64,000 bases of DNA from Parus major (Eukaryota > Chordata > Aves > Passeriformes > Paridae). Every line of letters begins with the position of its first letter. Position 1 is the first letter of the stretch. Location: NCBI RefSeq assembly GCF_001522545.3, contig NC_031781.1:7441551-7505550 (forward strand). The letters are read 5' to 3'. Below the pieces are notes generated by a model. It saw only the letters and a list, made by a program, of their open reading frames with translations. It was not told the origin of the DNA and searched no databases. This document shows, piece after piece, positions 1 through 13,997 of the stretch. A program made the position numbers and the translations under genes.

Positions 1-3000
1 CACAAGAAACAATTGGATTTGTGTTTCAGCTGTACATCTTCTCTAGCCTATCATAAACCAAACTCAACAACATGTATTGAAGAAGAGTCAGGAATAAAAG
101 CAGAGTCTTCCATATGTACCAGTCTGGATGCTCTTCATCACCACACAACTCTTAGAGCAATATCAGAGAAAACACCAATCAGTATTTCTTGTGCAATATC
201 ACATTCAACACACAAAACCCTTGCTGAAACTACTACTGAATACAGCCTTGGCAAAATGATGGGGCTGTCCAATTTACCTGTACTTAGAAGTGCTTTTCAG
301 GGAAAGAAACTTAAGGGAAAACTTAAACAATCCAACTTTTAACAATAGATAAAAAGTTATTAAAACTTCAGTCTGACTACAGTGGCCTTTTCTCAGTTTT
401 GGAGCTTTTACCAGTTTTCCTATCAAACCCCCCTAATTCATGACCCTTTGCTGACAACAGTATCTCATATATGAGAGGTCTTGGTAAAGGAGAAAAGCCA
501 CAGTTAAAATATTTGCTTTGCTTAATATACATGCTGGAAAAAAATACTTAATTAATAGAGAAGTAAATACAACTGAAATGCTATTTAATACAGATAGTTC
601 CTGAAAATTTAGGAACATAATCTGACAGTAAATTGCTTTGTTAGAGAAATATCTTTTTTTTAACATCCCTTTCCTTTTTGAGCTTTTTTGTTCATGTTTT
701 GCAAGGGCTTCATACAAGCATTCTGTACATGGCTGAACATTTAAAGAACAACAGCTGAGAGCAAAAATTAGAAATTCTGTATGATACATGAAATAGGACC
801 AGTATCACATTAATTTCTGCCTTCATTATGGACATTAAAGAATTTTACTTAGTTTACAAACACTTTCCATGCTTAGCTGCAATATTAGTGATTAATAAAA
901 GCTGTGTCTGTGTTTCAAACAGACAGAGATCTCTTTTTCTGCCTTGAATTAAAGCTGACTTCTGGAACGTGACTAATTTACATTTGCTAATGTGGTGGTA
1001 AAACAACATGCTCATCCACAGCTCAGTGAATGTCAGCAAACATGCCTTGCCATGCCTGGCCACCGTCAGAACTGCATTTGCAGTCAAGTTGAACTAGACA
1101 GACCCAGACCTTGGCTACAACCTGGCAGAGGGACAGTATATAGACATGTGTGGATAATTTTATTATTCCATCATCTGTGGCCTTGGTAATGGTGATGTAA
1201 AAGCAATGATAAATCACATCTCTGTGTGAAATTTTCTCTGCACTGTCTCCTGACTGCTGTGGTTTTTTGAGTAGGGCAGCATAAATTCATTGCTTCTGTA
1301 CCGACCTAATATCTTTAGAAAGGAAAGGACAAAACTTGTCCTCAAAAGCTCCTGTTTCACACTTCAGTTGGCATTTGAGTTCTTTGAAAGAACACATTTC
1401 TCAAAGAGGTGTGTACAGTTTGATACTGCTTGGCTCTGTCATATAATGTGAAACATATATGGGAAATATCAATCCTGCTGGTCTCTTCTAGCTCTGCTAA
1501 TTCATAGGGAGCTGCTGGCAAATTTCAGGTCTTCTACTTTGGTTTAAGCTTTCCCTCTCCCCAGCTAAGAACAATGATGCAGAGATACTTGTCTCTGGAC
1601 CTTTGGAAATTGGCTGGAAGCAAATACAGAAATGTGTAATTACTATGCCTTTAAGAGAGCAGACTGTCACATTTGTGTAACTTTTCTAAAAGAGCTGCTG
1701 AAAAACTGGTGATCATTTCTCTGCTCTGACAACTGCTTCATAACTTCAAAAATATTATCTCTGTTCTCATCTCCTTATTAGGTAATTCTAACCACTTTGA
1801 AGACCTGGCAAATTCACCTTATTAGTGAGAAAAAAAAATCCCATGCATAGTTTTCACAGTTCAAATGTTTCAACATAAAAGCAAATATTTCCCTCAGAAA
1901 GATAATTTGCTATCCAAACAAACATAATTAGAAACAATCTGGTGAAATAACACTCATAGTCCAATTAGTGTAGAAGAAACTAAGAGAAAATACAAAACTA
2001 AATAATACCTAAAATCTTTTCTGAGTGTTCTTGTCTGATTTATTCTAATTCATCCATTATCCACATTTTAGACATGAACAAGGCAATCTTGAAGTAATCT
2101 TGCTATCCAAAGTACAGCCCAAGTCTGGATTGTAATTATGTCTCTTCCTTGAAAAATATAGTAAACAATTTTGCAGTGCATATTACTTAGTTTATCATTG
2201 GCCATGCTAATTGGTATATACTTTATTCTTGCCAGCTCAAAGGAAAAACATTACAAAAGTGAAAGATGCAGAAATAGCTCTCGTTGGTGTAAGTTATATA
2301 CATGAATAAATGTACCAGTTTGCAGCACTAACAGATCCAACCCTCCAGGGAGCATTCAGTGTTTGTGAACTGTTCAAGCACTCATTAGTTGTTGACATTC
2401 TCCAGAAATGAATAATTTATTTGAGTTTGGGAGAGTAGCACATGATCTAATAAAATAAACAAGTCATTGTCATCTGCAGGTACTGTGCCAGATATATGAC
2501 TTAAGCCTTGGTGGAAGCTCTAATGCTATTTGCATAGAATACTCATTTGGTGCTAATGTTCAGAAAGCTCTGCTGACAGCTCTGGCCTCTGCAGGGAGAT
2601 ATGAATCTTCACCTGCTGTCTGCTCCCACCTGCTGCTGAGGTCTCTTGTAAACTTAAAGACAGTGCTTGGCTAATCTAAAAAAAAATGAATCATTCCATA
2701 TATAAGTATCAACACCAGTCATTTAAACCATAACTTGCAGCCTCAACCTTTTTATCAGTACTTATATGAGCAAGTTAGGCTGTGTCTTTTGTGAAAATAA
2801 ATACAAGGGGAGTGATTTGTGATTGGTGCCTTCTGCTCTGCTGGGCTGAGGACAAGGGTTGCACACGACATCCTGTTCCCAGGCAGCCCCTCCTGGCTGA
2901 GCAGGCTCCAGCTGGCAGGTTCTGGGCTTCGTGGTGAAAGGGTGTCCCACCCGAGAGGCAGCCACTCCTGTGCTTCATCCTTACCTCCAGAGACAGCCAG

Positions 3001-6000
3001 CTGGGCCTACGGAGCTGACTTGGACTTGGCAGAGTTATCTTCACCACTATCGCAGAAAACTGCATCAGCTCCCTCAAGCACATTACGTTTACTCAAATGC
3101 TTGTTATTTACCACACTCAAGGGTTTTGTTTTGCCCAAAGGACATGAACAGAGCACCAGCTAGAAGGAACATTTTAAAAGTTCATGGATTTGTAATAAAG
3201 TTGCAGATTACACCAACTGTTACACCATGGGAACTGACAAAATGCACAATATCAAATTTAACCGACTTGCTAGCTGTAATACAAAAAAAAGCACGAATTT
3301 TTAAATGTGCTAAGCATCAGCTCACAGTACAGGAACTAATTAAGCATGCACTTATGAGCTATGGTCCTATGAAGCAAGAATTAATGAAACTTCAAAGTGT
3401 TACCTTTTGAAGTACACAGTTGGCAAAAACAGCTCCAGATAATTGCCTAGTACTCAGAGACAGGACCGAGTCTAGGCTCCAAGACTGGTTTAAAAATCCA
3501 TCACCACCCTCTCCCGTAGCCACAAGGAAGTGGACAATCAATCTAGACTAACTTCTGATAGTGGCATTTAAGGACTTGCTCCCCAACATATATATTTATA
3601 TAATATGGACGACCTCCAGCAGGAAGCAAGGAATACCATCACCTCGCCAAGAGGAAACAGCTGGGGGCTAAACTACACAAAGCTGTTCAGTCCTGTGTCT
3701 GCAAGAGAGTGTTTTGAAGTTAACAGAGAGAAGACAAATTCCTGATTTTGGCAGCTGGAGCTTTACAGCTTTGCTATCAGGAACTTCATAAACCAGTGTT
3801 TAGGAGTTTCTCTAGATAATGTACCAAGGGAGTGACAAAACCAAGGGCTGGAGTGTCCAACTCCCGTTGCTTCCCCTCCCTGCCTAGTGAAGAGCTAGTT
3901 AATACAAAGCAGGACAGCTAGAAAATGAAAATCAGGGACACATCCAGAAATAACAAATAGTCTGGTAGCTAAGGATGCGTGCCAGACGTGCAGAAGACTG
4001 CCTTGTAGGTCCTGGCTCTGAACCAAGGCCACGCAAGGACTTGGGTTTGGTATCCAGCACTTGTATCAGCAGGTTACAGAGGTCACACAAGGAGCACTTG
4101 TATCCTCCATCAGCAAAAATATTTTACTAGGCTAGAAAAACACTGTAAAAAATTACTTGGTTTGGAATTTTTCACAATTTGTCAGTATAAGATGTGCCAC
4201 TTCAAAAAATCCAGAGATGAGGCTACCTGGGACAGAGAACTAATGCTGATGTACTTTTTCAGTTCAGCCTTATCATCTAACCTGAACTTCCAAGGCTTCA
4301 GTAACAAATGAGAAACCTTCATTTGCTACTGTTTAGACAGTTTCAAAATGTGCTTAATCCAAAAGATGCTGTTACTGATTTTTACTTTGACCAGAAATCG
4401 CATTTCACAAGAATCAGTTGCTATCTGGCTTGCAGGACCATGAGCAGAATGCATGTAATAAAAAAATGGTTTATGCCTTGGTAAGAAAAATACAGCAATT
4501 CTCACATTCTAACTTCCAATTGCTCCAGGGTCACTTACATGAAATATAACTCTGTAACATTCAATATGTTCCCTCCACCCAAAATTCAGATCATCACTGA
4601 CTTTCACCAAAAGGACTTTAATCCCTTGTGTCAAGGAAAGCCTTTATAGGAACTGTGTCAAAGACTTTGTTGGAACTACACACTCTAGCCACTCTTACAA
4701 ATGTCTCTATAAGTATGAATACAGTTCGCATACTACCAGTATTTAATATGTGCCTTGAGGAAGAATTTCTCAGTCTAACACATTAAATTCACTTTCTTCC
4801 TCCAGGTATTGTGGGAGAGCAGTAAGTGACATTCCTAGCCTCTTAGGTGAAGTTTATGATTTTAATAGAGCTCAGGTGTCTGCGTGTGAAGCACGAACTA
4901 CTTAGGGATTTCAGCCTGTGCTTGTTTCACACAACACCAGAAAATGGAGCTGTGCAACGACATAGCTCAAACTTCCCAAAGTCTGCACACTGATTTTAGA
5001 CATAAAGAGATAACTTTCAACATTCCATAGCTTGCTCATGCACCCCAAGCTAGGATTTAGGATATTTTACTGTTGACCTACTCTACTATATCTTGTCATC
5101 CACTCCACCTCTTGCTGTGTGAACTGCTGCCTCCCCACATTTCACACTGTGTATCATAAAGACTTTGAACCACATCTGAGATGTCTGGAGTTTTAGTCTC
5201 TCCCAAATGACTGTGACTTTAGCTTCTTCAACAGCTCTGGTTTTGATCTGATTTACTAGTACTTGTCCTTCCTATTTTTACTGTGCTATCAAAGAAGAAA
5301 ACTAAAACTGTCATACAAATTATTGTTCTCGTATATATACTGGAAATTCAGATAAGGACACTGGATGTAGATGTAAAGCTTCGTCCTTTTATTAAAAACT
5401 AGTAGGACTGTTTTCATTAGAACATCTATTAAACTTTGCTCAACTTTTTGTAGATATGCTTTTGCCCTTTTCACTTCAGATGGAAAAATAGTTTCCAAGG
5501 ACATTTGGATATATTTCAAACATATCCATAACCATTGGACAAAATATGCAGGATCGTATCCTCAGCTGGCATAAACTGATGACAATCCATTTCTTTCAAA
5601 GCTAGCTTTGTGCAACCACCCTGTTTTCTGTCAGTTGTGGCTCAAAAACTATCTGGAAAACAACAACCTTGGAAATGTTTGTGTGGCTGGCTGATCTCAT
5701 TCTATCCTTTTTTGTTTATATCTTAAATATTTTGGACCAGATATATAATTAATTCAGTGGAAATTTTACCGTGGTTACTCACGAGTTTCTTTACAGTGGT
5801 TTGATTTCACTTCAGGGAGTGGAGAGATTGTGTTTACTGATGGAGGAGAACAAAACAGCAGCGATAAACTCCACTCTTTGACACTGCCGATGTGCAGGAA
5901 TGCTGCATTCCACCCTGTCAGCATAGCACCATGCTCTCATACTTCTCCTCTCACAGCTTACCAGGCAGATTCAAGATTCCTGCAACTCCCAAAGTACCCA

Positions 6001-9000
6001 AATCTTCAAGACTGAGGCCAAAATCAAGTTATCACTGTAAACTTCAATAAACTGTTATAGCTTTTCAAACTGTATTTATAGGTCAAGAGGAGGATTTGGT
6101 TTGTTTTTTCCTCTTTGAAGCCTAAGAACATATACTTTTTAACAAGATATTATCTTCTAATTAGAAAAAAAGAAAAGGCTTTCTGGCCCTAAAATCTATG
6201 GCGTGCAAAATAAACATGCAAGCTTTCTTCTTTCATGTTTTCCAGACCAGACATCTTTACACTCCTGGGAAGATGCACCTCCTGCTCCTGTCAAAAGGAG
6301 ACAGTGAGGAGGGGGATAGGGGAAGCCGGGGATTTCAAAATTGGTTTATTGGGGGTTCAATTGTAGACTCTGTAATGCTGCTTTTGTTTTACACAGACAT
6401 CAGGACTCATGGCTTCCTTCCTTCCACAGACTTCAAACCTCCCTTGTCCTCCCCAGCACTTCTGTGGCTATCAGAGCTTTCAGCTGCACAGAAGCTGTTA
6501 TATGCAGATCCAATCTCCAACAAAACCCATCTAGCTGGGGAAGTAACTTTCATAAAAAGCTAATTTGAACACAAGCTATTCTCCCAGCTTTTCCAGCAGC
6601 TCTTCCTGCCACTTCCTACTCTTGAAAGACTGGGCAAAAACCACTTCTTTTTCCACTGCAAGGAGAAGTTTTAACATCATGATACCAGCATTGGAAATGA
6701 TCTTTACATGGGCATCTTAAAAATACTTCACTGTATGAAACAGGCTGAGAGAATATCATGTAGTTAACTGAATGGATAGGGAGAAGATGAGCATGTGAAT
6801 TTAACTCCCACAATGCTTCTCAAGGCACAGTAGTTGTTCATGAGTGACAGGAATAGAGTCAAAACACATCAAGTGCTTTCAGCTGTCTTTTAATGAGAAA
6901 TAGCAGGTAAAAATAGGCAGCGAAGAGAAGCAGCAGCTCACCACAGCCCACCAGAGCACCAGAGAGACCTTTTGTCGGGAGGGTTTCATTCTGTAAAGCT
7001 GAATTAAATTTGTGGTATAACCAGATCTACACACCCAGAAGTTATGAATGAGACCCCCAAAATCAGGAGAATGGTTTAATGTGAGATTTAAGACTGTTTT
7101 ATTTGCTTTCTGGGTGTTCAGCCTCCAGGGTTAGCATTTCCAAGCTTCTGTTTGTAATCACAAGCTCTAGAAACTCTGTTTAACTTAGATTTGTACATGC
7201 TTCAAGAACTGAGGTGTGAAGAAAAATCCTGAGCCTTGTAAGAGATGTGATGAAGTCGTCATAGTTGGCAGTGCTGGGGATATTATATAGTTTGGCCCTG
7301 CCCAGGATTAAAAAACTCTCTCCAGATGCTGATCTTACAAATTCTCATGGTCTCTACTGGAGATATGGCTCAATCTCAGGCAGTTGATACACCTCTGCAC
7401 AAGTCTGCTGAATTCTGAAATGTTTAGAGTTTATTCCACAGTAAACTGAGCTCAACCCTGAAGGGGCTGACCAGCCAAGAAGCCAACATCAACAGCTTTT
7501 CACAGTTTGGTTGGCCCCAGGGGTGCCAAATATACCATAGTAGATATAAATCTGAGACATATAATATTATTGCAAAAAGAGAGCTAATTTTCTCAACATC
7601 TAATTGAATTCTCTAGTAGTTTCACTGAGAAATGTTGTGCTGGTTTCATCTCAACATTTAATGAATACTGATTTTTTAAAGAAACTGTTTATTTGCATTA
7701 AAATTTACTTCCCCACACTCCCCAAAGTATCAAAAGAAATTGAATGTTAGATTTATAATTAATGTGGTTTGGATTTTGAAAGAAATTTTTTACAGCAAAG
7801 AACATTTCCATAAATCATGTCCATGATTGAAAAAACATGGTCATAACTGAAGACAAAACTGCTTCATTTTGCATCTGTTTCACATATATAAATATGTCAG
7901 GTTTACTTAGAACACACTGATAAAGATGAGGAAGAAGGGAAGAAAATAATAAAAATAGCCCAGGTTGTATCTGTACCTCCTCTATTATAATTCTCTCTGA
8001 TATTGTTGTGATCACTCACTATTTTTCTTGCCTGGTTTAGTCAATTAAGCCATTAAAAAGTTAAAAGAAAAACAACTTTTATGGAATTAAGATCTCAGTT
8101 AAACCCTAGAAAAGAGCTGGCATGCACAATGTGTCGTTGACTTATTTTCTTCTATCTGTTTCAGAGATAACAACCCTAAATTAGTTCATCATAGAACTGA
8201 TTTCTTTCTGCTCACACCAACTGTGGGCCTGCTGGTCGCTGTGACTTCAGGATCAGTGTTGGTAGGGCACTGCCATTTTGCACCATGAGAGAATCCCCCC
8301 AGTGCTCCAACACAGCAGAAGTGAAGAAGTTTGCCAACAGAACCACGTATCGAACGCAATGTCCTACTTGGAGTATTACTCCATAGCATAACATATGTTT
8401 TCCAAATAAATAACTTCACTGCCTAGTCAGCCAACAATCTGCTGGTAATAAGAAAAGGAACACTAATATGCTTCTTCTAATATTTTTAATTAAAATATAC
8501 ATCTTTAATATATTTGACTTCTTTTTACCACAGCAGTTTGGCATGAAGCATCAGAGAGAATAAGAGTACAGAGCAAAAATAAATTAAGTGCTTAACCTAC
8601 TACTATCTTGGTAGAAAAGCATATGAAGCAAATTATTCAAACAGAGGTGAGCAATGTGCTACATAATTCTTTTCTCCTAACAAGTGTGTAGTTGGTGTGG
8701 TTAATGTGAAGTCATCTTTCACACATTAAGTCCCTTTAAAGTTATTTCTAGGCTCTTTCCATTTATAGTGAAATCTCCTTCTGTTTATTTAGGACTTAAA
8801 GATTTAACTCTGTGCTTAAAAAAATAAGCATTTCTTATTTGCTACAGCTTATTTTAGGAACAATACATTGTTTAGGGAAAAAACCCATCTGCTTTGAGAA
8901 ATTTCTGCCAGAAGATATCCTGTCCTTCAGTGGTAAGGTATATTTCTTTCTATGATACATCCATTTACAAATGAATAGGGTGGGATTCTTTAAACATTTT

Positions 9001-9060
9001 CAAGAAATGGTAGTGAGGGAGTGAAGAAGTAAAACTAACACTAAGTTTTCAAGTGTTTAG
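1..9060. other. Non-coding AT-rich flank, no gene recognised
   Basis: Unique-looking AT-rich DNA. Open frames are short and lack domain or splice support; the longest is 159 codons at 2931-3410 plus. A GC-richer patch lies at about 2820-3010. No tRNA, rRNA or known transposon was seen. Confidence 0.6.
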
Positions 9061-9099
9061 GTAAATTTGCAAGCAGTTTGGAGCTCAAAGGGATCTAAA

Positions 9100-10060
9100 A
9101 GAGACTCCAGCCCTTACACTGCTCCCCCAGTCCAGCTCCAGAGGCTCCGACAGCCGGCGCGTGGCAGCCTCATTATTGCTTTGTGCTTCCTTTTTATTTT
9201 AGTTGGCGTTTATTTACTTGCTGAGGGCAAGGTATCTTCCAAACTAAGGCAAACCACACTTTTAGAGGCACAGGGAGCAAGAAGTGGTACAATTTGTGCT
9301 GACGAAATGGAAAGCGGATTGTGTTTCCCCACAGCCCCAGCAGCCGCTCCTGTGGCCCTGACATGGCCGCCCGGCCAGGGCCAGGCCTGCGCTGCAGCCT
9401 TGGCTGCCAGGACATCACCCAGCACAAACACGGGGAATATTGTGTCCCTTTGGGATCAGCTGTCCCCACCCATCCCGGTGTCCTGGCTGATGCAAAAGGG
9501 CTTTAAAGGTCTCCCCACAGGCCAAAGCGGGGCTGGGAGTAGCTCATAACCAAGGCTGTGCTCCAAGGGGCTTCTTGGCCAAAAAAGCCTCGTGGCAGGG
9601 AAGGACCTGGCCCCGCTCCCTTCCCGGGGCCAGGAAGCACCAAGCTGAGAGCCAAAATGGACCTGACCTCGCTGGTGTCACCAGGGGTCCCCGAGACCCT
9701 GCCAGCCCCGGCCACCACCACGGCCGGCCCAGTGCAGCCACACTGGCACGGCCCTGTCCTGTTCTGAGACTGAGGGAACACAAAACCAGACAAAATAAAG
9801 GCCATGGGGAGGAAGAACAGGACAAGGGAAAGTGGCAGAGTTAGAAATAAGTATAAATAAGACAATGGAACAGAAATGGGGGGTGAATCTGGTAAAAGCC
9901 TGGGCTGCTGGCAGCCAGCCTGGCACAGGATACAGCCCAGAGCAGAAGGCTGTCCATGCACCAGGGCTGGGAGGACTTTGGGAGAGCCGTGTGTGTGCTT
10001 TACTCTGGGTCTTGAGCAAAGCTGAGCCCTCTGCACCTCCGTGCTGACCAACCTGTGATT
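9100..10060. other. GC-rich island of unknown origin
   Basis: About 1 kb that is clearly richer in G and C than the surrounding DNA, with the richest part at 9320-9780. It has open frames of 150-180 codons on both strands (9067-9549 plus, 9503-10051 minus), with low-complexity Pro/Gly/Ala/Arg composition and no recognisable domain, so I do not call a gene. It could be a decayed retroelement, an old CpG island or a GC-biased recombination patch. Confidence 0.4.
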
Positions 10061-10605
10061 TCAACAGGCAGAAACAACCCAGTGAAGACATGCCAGGGGC
10101 CCAAACAGCTGGAGAAATACTCTTGCTCCTGACAAGCAAATGGCCCAATCATGAGATCTTCCCCCTAATATAAATAAGTTGTTTGCGGTGTTGGTTTCGC
10201 ATGAGCAAGGCTTCAGGACTGAGCCTAGGGACCACCTTATGAAGATGAAATATTTCTTCTGATTTGGTTTCTATATTCCAAGTTCTTGCATTAGCCAATC
10301 TTCTAAATAGCAGCAATGCCAAACTTCCTTCCAGACTCAGTCAGATGGCTTTAGGTGCCCAGCCAAAACCAAAAAAGAATTTATTGTGTGCTGCTATCTC
10401 CAGTTCCTAGCAATATATTACTCAAAACCTGAAAATTTTAACTGTGCCAAACATTCTTTATCAAGGAGGTACCTGGATAGCAACCTTAATTTTTGAGTGT
10501 TTCTGCAAAGAATAAACTACTGCTAAATGGTAGGAACATTACAAGATGGAAATATTCTGTCTCTAGAAATTTGAATTCTGTGCTGATTTAGCCCCATATA
10601 CACAG

Positions 10606-10985
10606 GAACATAAGAAGAGCGATACTGGGGTGGATCTAACCAACTCCAGCCTGCAGCAGTCTCTCAGCTGGCACACAGGGAAATAAAAATTAGAAAACAA
10701 ACCAAAAGAAACAAAAGAAACAAAAAATCACAAACAAGAAAAACAAACAAACAAGAAAAACAAACAAACAAACAAAAAGGGGAAAGTGCTGAATACTCCC
10801 AGGTCTTGCAGCATTCTCCCAGCCTCCATTTTCAGCCCCAGTGATTTTTCCCAACCCAGTGAAGTTTGCTCCCTAACTCCTATAGGGTCTCTCTCATGAG
10901 TCTTTCTCCAGTGGTGACTAGAGCCCATGTAAAAGAGCCCTGACACCTAAAATATTTTGAGTCCAGAGGATCTTCTGCTCATCTC
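10606..10985 (+). mobile_element. Possible ancient CR1-like fragment
   Basis: GAACATAAGAAGAGCGATAC then TGGGGTGGATCTAACCAA resembles the ACATAAGAA...ACTGGGTCAGACCAA opening of old sauropsid CR1 3' segments. After an A/C-rich insertion, ATTCTCCCAGCCTCCATTTT and later CTCATGGATAAGTT resemble further parts of the same family. The match is weak and interrupted, so the assignment is tentative. Confidence 0.35.
10694..10778. repeat. A/C-rich simple repeat, (AAAC)n-like
   Basis: Imperfect AAAC and AAAG units, with purer AAAC runs at about 10738-10775. It lies inside the possible ancient CR1 fragment. Confidence 0.9.
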
Positions 10986-11322
10986 ATGGATAAGTTGGGG
11001 TTTTGGGCCTCGGTCCCCACATTCCTTCACCTGAGAAGCCTTTTTCTCCTGTTAGAGATAGGCAAGAATCAATCCCAGTCCACCCAGCTACAGTTTTCAA
11101 AACTTAAAAGTAGTAAGGCATTGTGCTTTTAAGAGGTGGGGGGCAAATGAAGAAAAAAGCAGTTAGGAGGTAATAGCTCTGCTGGGAGAGCTATTGAAAC
11201 ACTTTGATTTCCACATTAAACCAGCAAAACTCTGATGTTTCCAAGTTCACTGGGATGTGTGTCCAAATTGACCTTTTATTGCATATGGTCAAGTGCTGTG
11301 AAAAATCCCACCACTTAGCATC

Positions 11323-11393
11323 TCTCTGTTATCTCAGCCACAGGCAGGGAAATTCTCCCCTTCAAAGAGAACCATAAAATGAGATAACAGAGA
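11323..11393. repeat. 14-bp perfect inverted repeat with GATA motifs
   Basis: TCTCTGTTATCTCA at 11323-11336 and its exact reverse complement TGAGATAACAGAGA at 11380-11393, separated by 43 bases. Each arm has an AGATAA core, and the two cores face opposite ways. The spacer includes GGGAAATTCTCCCC (11347-11360), which resembles an NF-kappaB-type site. The function is unknown. Confidence 0.6.
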
Positions 11394-12639
11394 CAAGGGC
11401 TTCTGTGCCATCAGCATTTCAAACTCCACATCCCCTCAGGAAAAGAGGGGGGTTTTTGTGAGGGAAAAGAGGGTTATTTGTAAGAGTAAACTGATCAATG
11501 GGCCCTAGTTTCTCACCCCCCAGTCTTGTGCAACCCAGAGAAGAAATATCTCCGGGCTCTCCACCTGGAAAGCGTAGTAACAAACCAGTGCAGGTACAAC
11601 TCTTGGAGTACTAATCTTGCACCAGTGGCTCTGGTAAATAATTTTACCAAATGCACAGGATTACAATTCTCCCATATATCTACAGTGCAAAGACAGACTT
11701 CTCTCCAACTTTTCCACACTTTCAGCCCCCTTTTTGCCAAGGAGGGTGATTTTTCTTACACTAATAGATCTATAGTCAAAACTGCTGCTGTGTACTGAAT
11801 GCCAAAGTAGATGCTGCTGTGTGTGGGTGGGAGGGGGAAGGAGTCTGCCAGTATAGCACATTTCATTCAGGGAACTGGTATAAAGTACATACAGACAAAA
11901 CACTAGCTTGCCAGTATAAGCTGTGGCTACACTAGGAAAGTTTGCCAGAATAGCAAACTGCCAAATCTCTTCTAGCACAGACAATCCATGCTATCCCACA
12001 GATAAATGTTGCTTCAGACATTAACTCTCTCTAGTCTCACCATACTGCACGTAGGAGACACCACCAAGATATGCTGCTGCTTTTCTCCATAATCTGCCAC
12101 AGGTCAGCAATTTCAGGAGGCCCAAACTCTTTTGAAGAAGATGGGAAGGGAAGAAGCATTTGGAGGCTGGGTTATGCTCCTCTACATTTGCTGTGATGGG
12201 ACAGCTGCACTAGGGAAAGGTCCCTGCTGAATAAAGAGACAGAGGACCTGGTTCAGCTGCACGGGACTGCCATTTCATTCTGCTTGCTGGAAGAGTCTCT
12301 AGGATCCTCAAGTGATCTCATCAAGCTGTCTTCTATCATAAAACATAACAGAAATTAATTTTACTTGCAAGTGAGAGAATTGGACAACAGCTTGATGACA
12401 AGCTGGAATAGGAACAAAAAGGAAAAGATAATGCTCTGATATAGCAGCGGTAACCCGTTTCACACTGTTTCCCACATGTTCATGCAGGACTTTTTCAAGT
12501 ACCACCTATGGACATCTTTCCTGTACTTTTACCCAGAGGAAAACTTCACAAAGAGAAGACACAAAAAGGCCAGAACATCTGGCAGAGTAAATACCATAGA
12601 TACAGAAGTGGGATTATCAATTTTACACAGTGCATTTAC

Positions 12640-12656
12640 TTTTTTTTTTTTTTTTT
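12640..12656. repeat. Poly-T tract, 17 bases
   Basis: Uninterrupted T17 in otherwise unique AT-rich sequence. Confidence 0.9.
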
Positions 12657-13997
12657 AGATGGCACTTTAAATTGAAGTCAAGAGCTTTGCTGGGAAACAT
12701 GTAAAATATAATAACATATAGTCACATCTGAAAATACAACAAAAATTATTGGAAAGATCATTCTGTATTTAAAGCATTACCACAGCCTGAGAAAATCCTT
12801 TTTACTGTTCAAAGTAATGGTTGATCTCAGCATCTGAAAGCAGATAGAGGGAGGAAAAGAAGCCAATAAATCATTTACCAGAGCAGTGTTGCATATATGG
12901 CTTTTTCTATGCAGGTTGCTTTTTTCCCCACATTCCCAAAATCTTGATAATTAACATGCTAAGAAAGTTTAAACACTATTGGTCTAGAGTACAGGAAATT
13001 ATGCCATTAAAACCACCAGGAATAACCTGACTTTACAAAATTTTGAAGATAATATTTCAAGACCTTTGAACAGAGGCTCATGCTTTTGCCACTTCTAAAT
13101 TTCTGATATAGGTTTAAATTCTAATCTTCCTCTCTTCCATTTTTTGAGAATTTTTCTTCTCATTTTGCAGGTAGGTTGTCTGCATACTTATTTCATGTAT
13201 GCATTTCTGTACATTTGCTCCCATATCATCTGGTATTTTATTAATCTAATTTCTGATAAAAATGAAGTCTTCAGATTTCCCTGCATCCCCAGGCTGTCTG
13301 GAAATTGCTCTTGCACTGTTAAAGGGGAGATGACAGTTTATTAAGCATTAAGCTACAGACTAATGAGTTCTTGCCAAAGCCTGTCAAAATTAATTCATTT
13401 TCCAATGCAGTGGAATGAGTGGCTGAATGGATCAATACAATTGCCTGCAATCAGTGCTCCTCCACAATAAATGCAGAAAAGCACTGCCTCTGGTGTTCTG
13501 CTGTATTTGCCATTAGTGACTGAAGTCTCAAATTACCCAGATTCTCTTCTGATGCAAAAAAGATTTGCCAGGGAGGGTGAGGAAATTCAGACAAAGTAAA
13601 TAACACTGTTATTAACTAATTTCTTATTCTCGTTCAACATTTTTCCCAATATTGCCCACATTTGTCAGCACTCAGATTTCATGTCTCCTTTGACTTTCAG
13701 GAAGAAATATTTCAGTTTCTCGTAAGGACCAGATCTTGGCTATCTTACCAGTGTGTATGGGATCTGGCTTCAGAGATAGTCCCACAGATTTCTGGGAGGG
13801 GACCAGAAAAGAAAAAATAAAAAAGCAGAGCCAAGTGATTCATGTCAGTGGAAATACACATTCCTGGGTTAGGCACTCCACAGTGTGAGCCAAGGTGCTA
13901 GTATGTTGCCACCAGGTTATCTAGACTAATTAATTTTAAACACCACCTTTTATAATTAAAATTTATTTCACAGCTTTTTCTGTAATTCTTGAGTCCC

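Noticed and set aside
2931..3410. 159-codon plus-strand open frame
   Set aside because: No recognised domain, mixed composition, no splice context, and overlapping frames of similar length on both strands.
9503..10051. 182-codon minus-strand open frame in the GC-rich island
   Set aside because: GC-rich DNA has few stop codons; several frames are open at once and none shows a domain.
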